Assembly (NCBI GenBank): GCA_003353825.1
Contig: PIVW01000387.1
Location: 1 to 5,696, forward strand
Source: Chloroflexota bacterium
Lineage (GTDB): Bacteria > Chloroflexota > Anaerolineae > J102
Direction: 5' to 3'
Length of the DNA: 5,696 nucleotides
Part shown: positions 5,579 through 5,696 of the stretch, in pieces
Position numbering within the stretch: the stretch's first letter is position 1
Layout of the letters: every line of letters begins with the position of its first letter
Notes under the pieces: generated by a model
What the model was told of the DNA's origin: nothing
Seen by the model: only the letters and a program-made list of their open reading frames with translations
Databases searched by the model: none
Translations under genes and position numbers: made by a program

Positions 5579-5696
5579 AACATCGCAGGGAACAAATACC
5601 GGCTGGTCGTCTACATCAACTACCCGTACCGGGTTGTCTACGTGCGTTTCGTGGGCACCCACACCGAGTACGATAAAATTAACGTTGCGGAGATTT
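5579..5696 (+). pseudogene. higB: HigB-type toxin gene, 5' truncated at the IS21 junction, runs off the window
   Basis: Thirty-nine codons read NIAGNKYRLVVYINYPYRVV and then YVRFVGTHTEYDKINVAEI. This matches the C-terminal half of HigB-family mRNA interferases of the RelE superfamily, including the conserved GNKYRLVV, YPYRVVY and RFVGTHxEYDKI blocks. The residues normally before NI (about RVVF), and the N-terminal 50-60 residues, are missing because the frame enters IS21 sequence at about 5571-5580. The window ends within a few residues of where HigB usually stops. No start codon or Shine-Dalgarno site is left, so a working toxin is unlikely. A higA antitoxin gene usually follows higB and may lie just outside. 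Confidence 0.8.

Noticed and set aside
1..5696. CRISPR array, tRNA or rRNA
   Set aside because: No regularly spaced repeats and no tRNA- or rRNA-like sequence were seen on either strand.

Overview
This is an accessory, island-like segment of a proteobacterial genome or plasmid. An alphaproteobacterium is my best guess, from the style of the flanking IS and toxin remnants; this is inference. The core (about 600-5282) is a compact three-gene operon on the + strand that looks visibly more AT-rich than the GC-rich debris on either side. That contrast suggests horizontal acquisition.

Layout. (1) 1-339: GC-rich, no gene I can recognise, but with a perfect 18-bp operator-like palindrome at 175-192. 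(2) About 340-565: 3' remnant of a DDE transposase, IS4/IS1634-like. (3) 566-674: leader of the operon, with overlapping inverted repeats, a weak -10-like box and a good Shine-Dalgarno sequence. (4) 675-1820: a metallo-beta-lactamase-fold hydrolase of the ComEC/Rec2-like type. (5) 1817-4120: a single polypeptide carrying an E2-like ubiquitin-conjugating domain, a ThiF/E1-like adenylation domain and a JAB/JAMM isopeptidase domain. (6) 4086-5282: a patatin-like phospholipase with an internal hydrophobic segment. (7) 5353-about 5578: one end of an IS21-family element with a truncated istB. (8) About 5579-5696: a HigB-type toxin gene that has lost its 5' part at the IS21 junction and runs off the window.

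How the genes may work together. The E2-E1 module should activate a C-terminal carboxylate by adenylation and pass it through a cysteine relay onto a target. The fused JAB domain should reverse the conjugation or process a precursor. The patatin protein is a plausible membrane-damaging effector. These are the ancillary and effector activities of type II CBASS (Cap2 = E2-E1, Cap3 = JAB, CapV = patatin). Here Cap2 and Cap3 functions are fused, no CD-NTase is present in the window, and an MBL hydrolase takes the first position. The gene overlaps (4 nt and 35 nt) argue for one co-translated unit. I read it as a probable anti-phage or stress-response system built on ubiquitin-like conjugation, whose conjugated partner and trigger are not evident from this window. 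The domain calls rest on intact motifs; the system-level function is inference.
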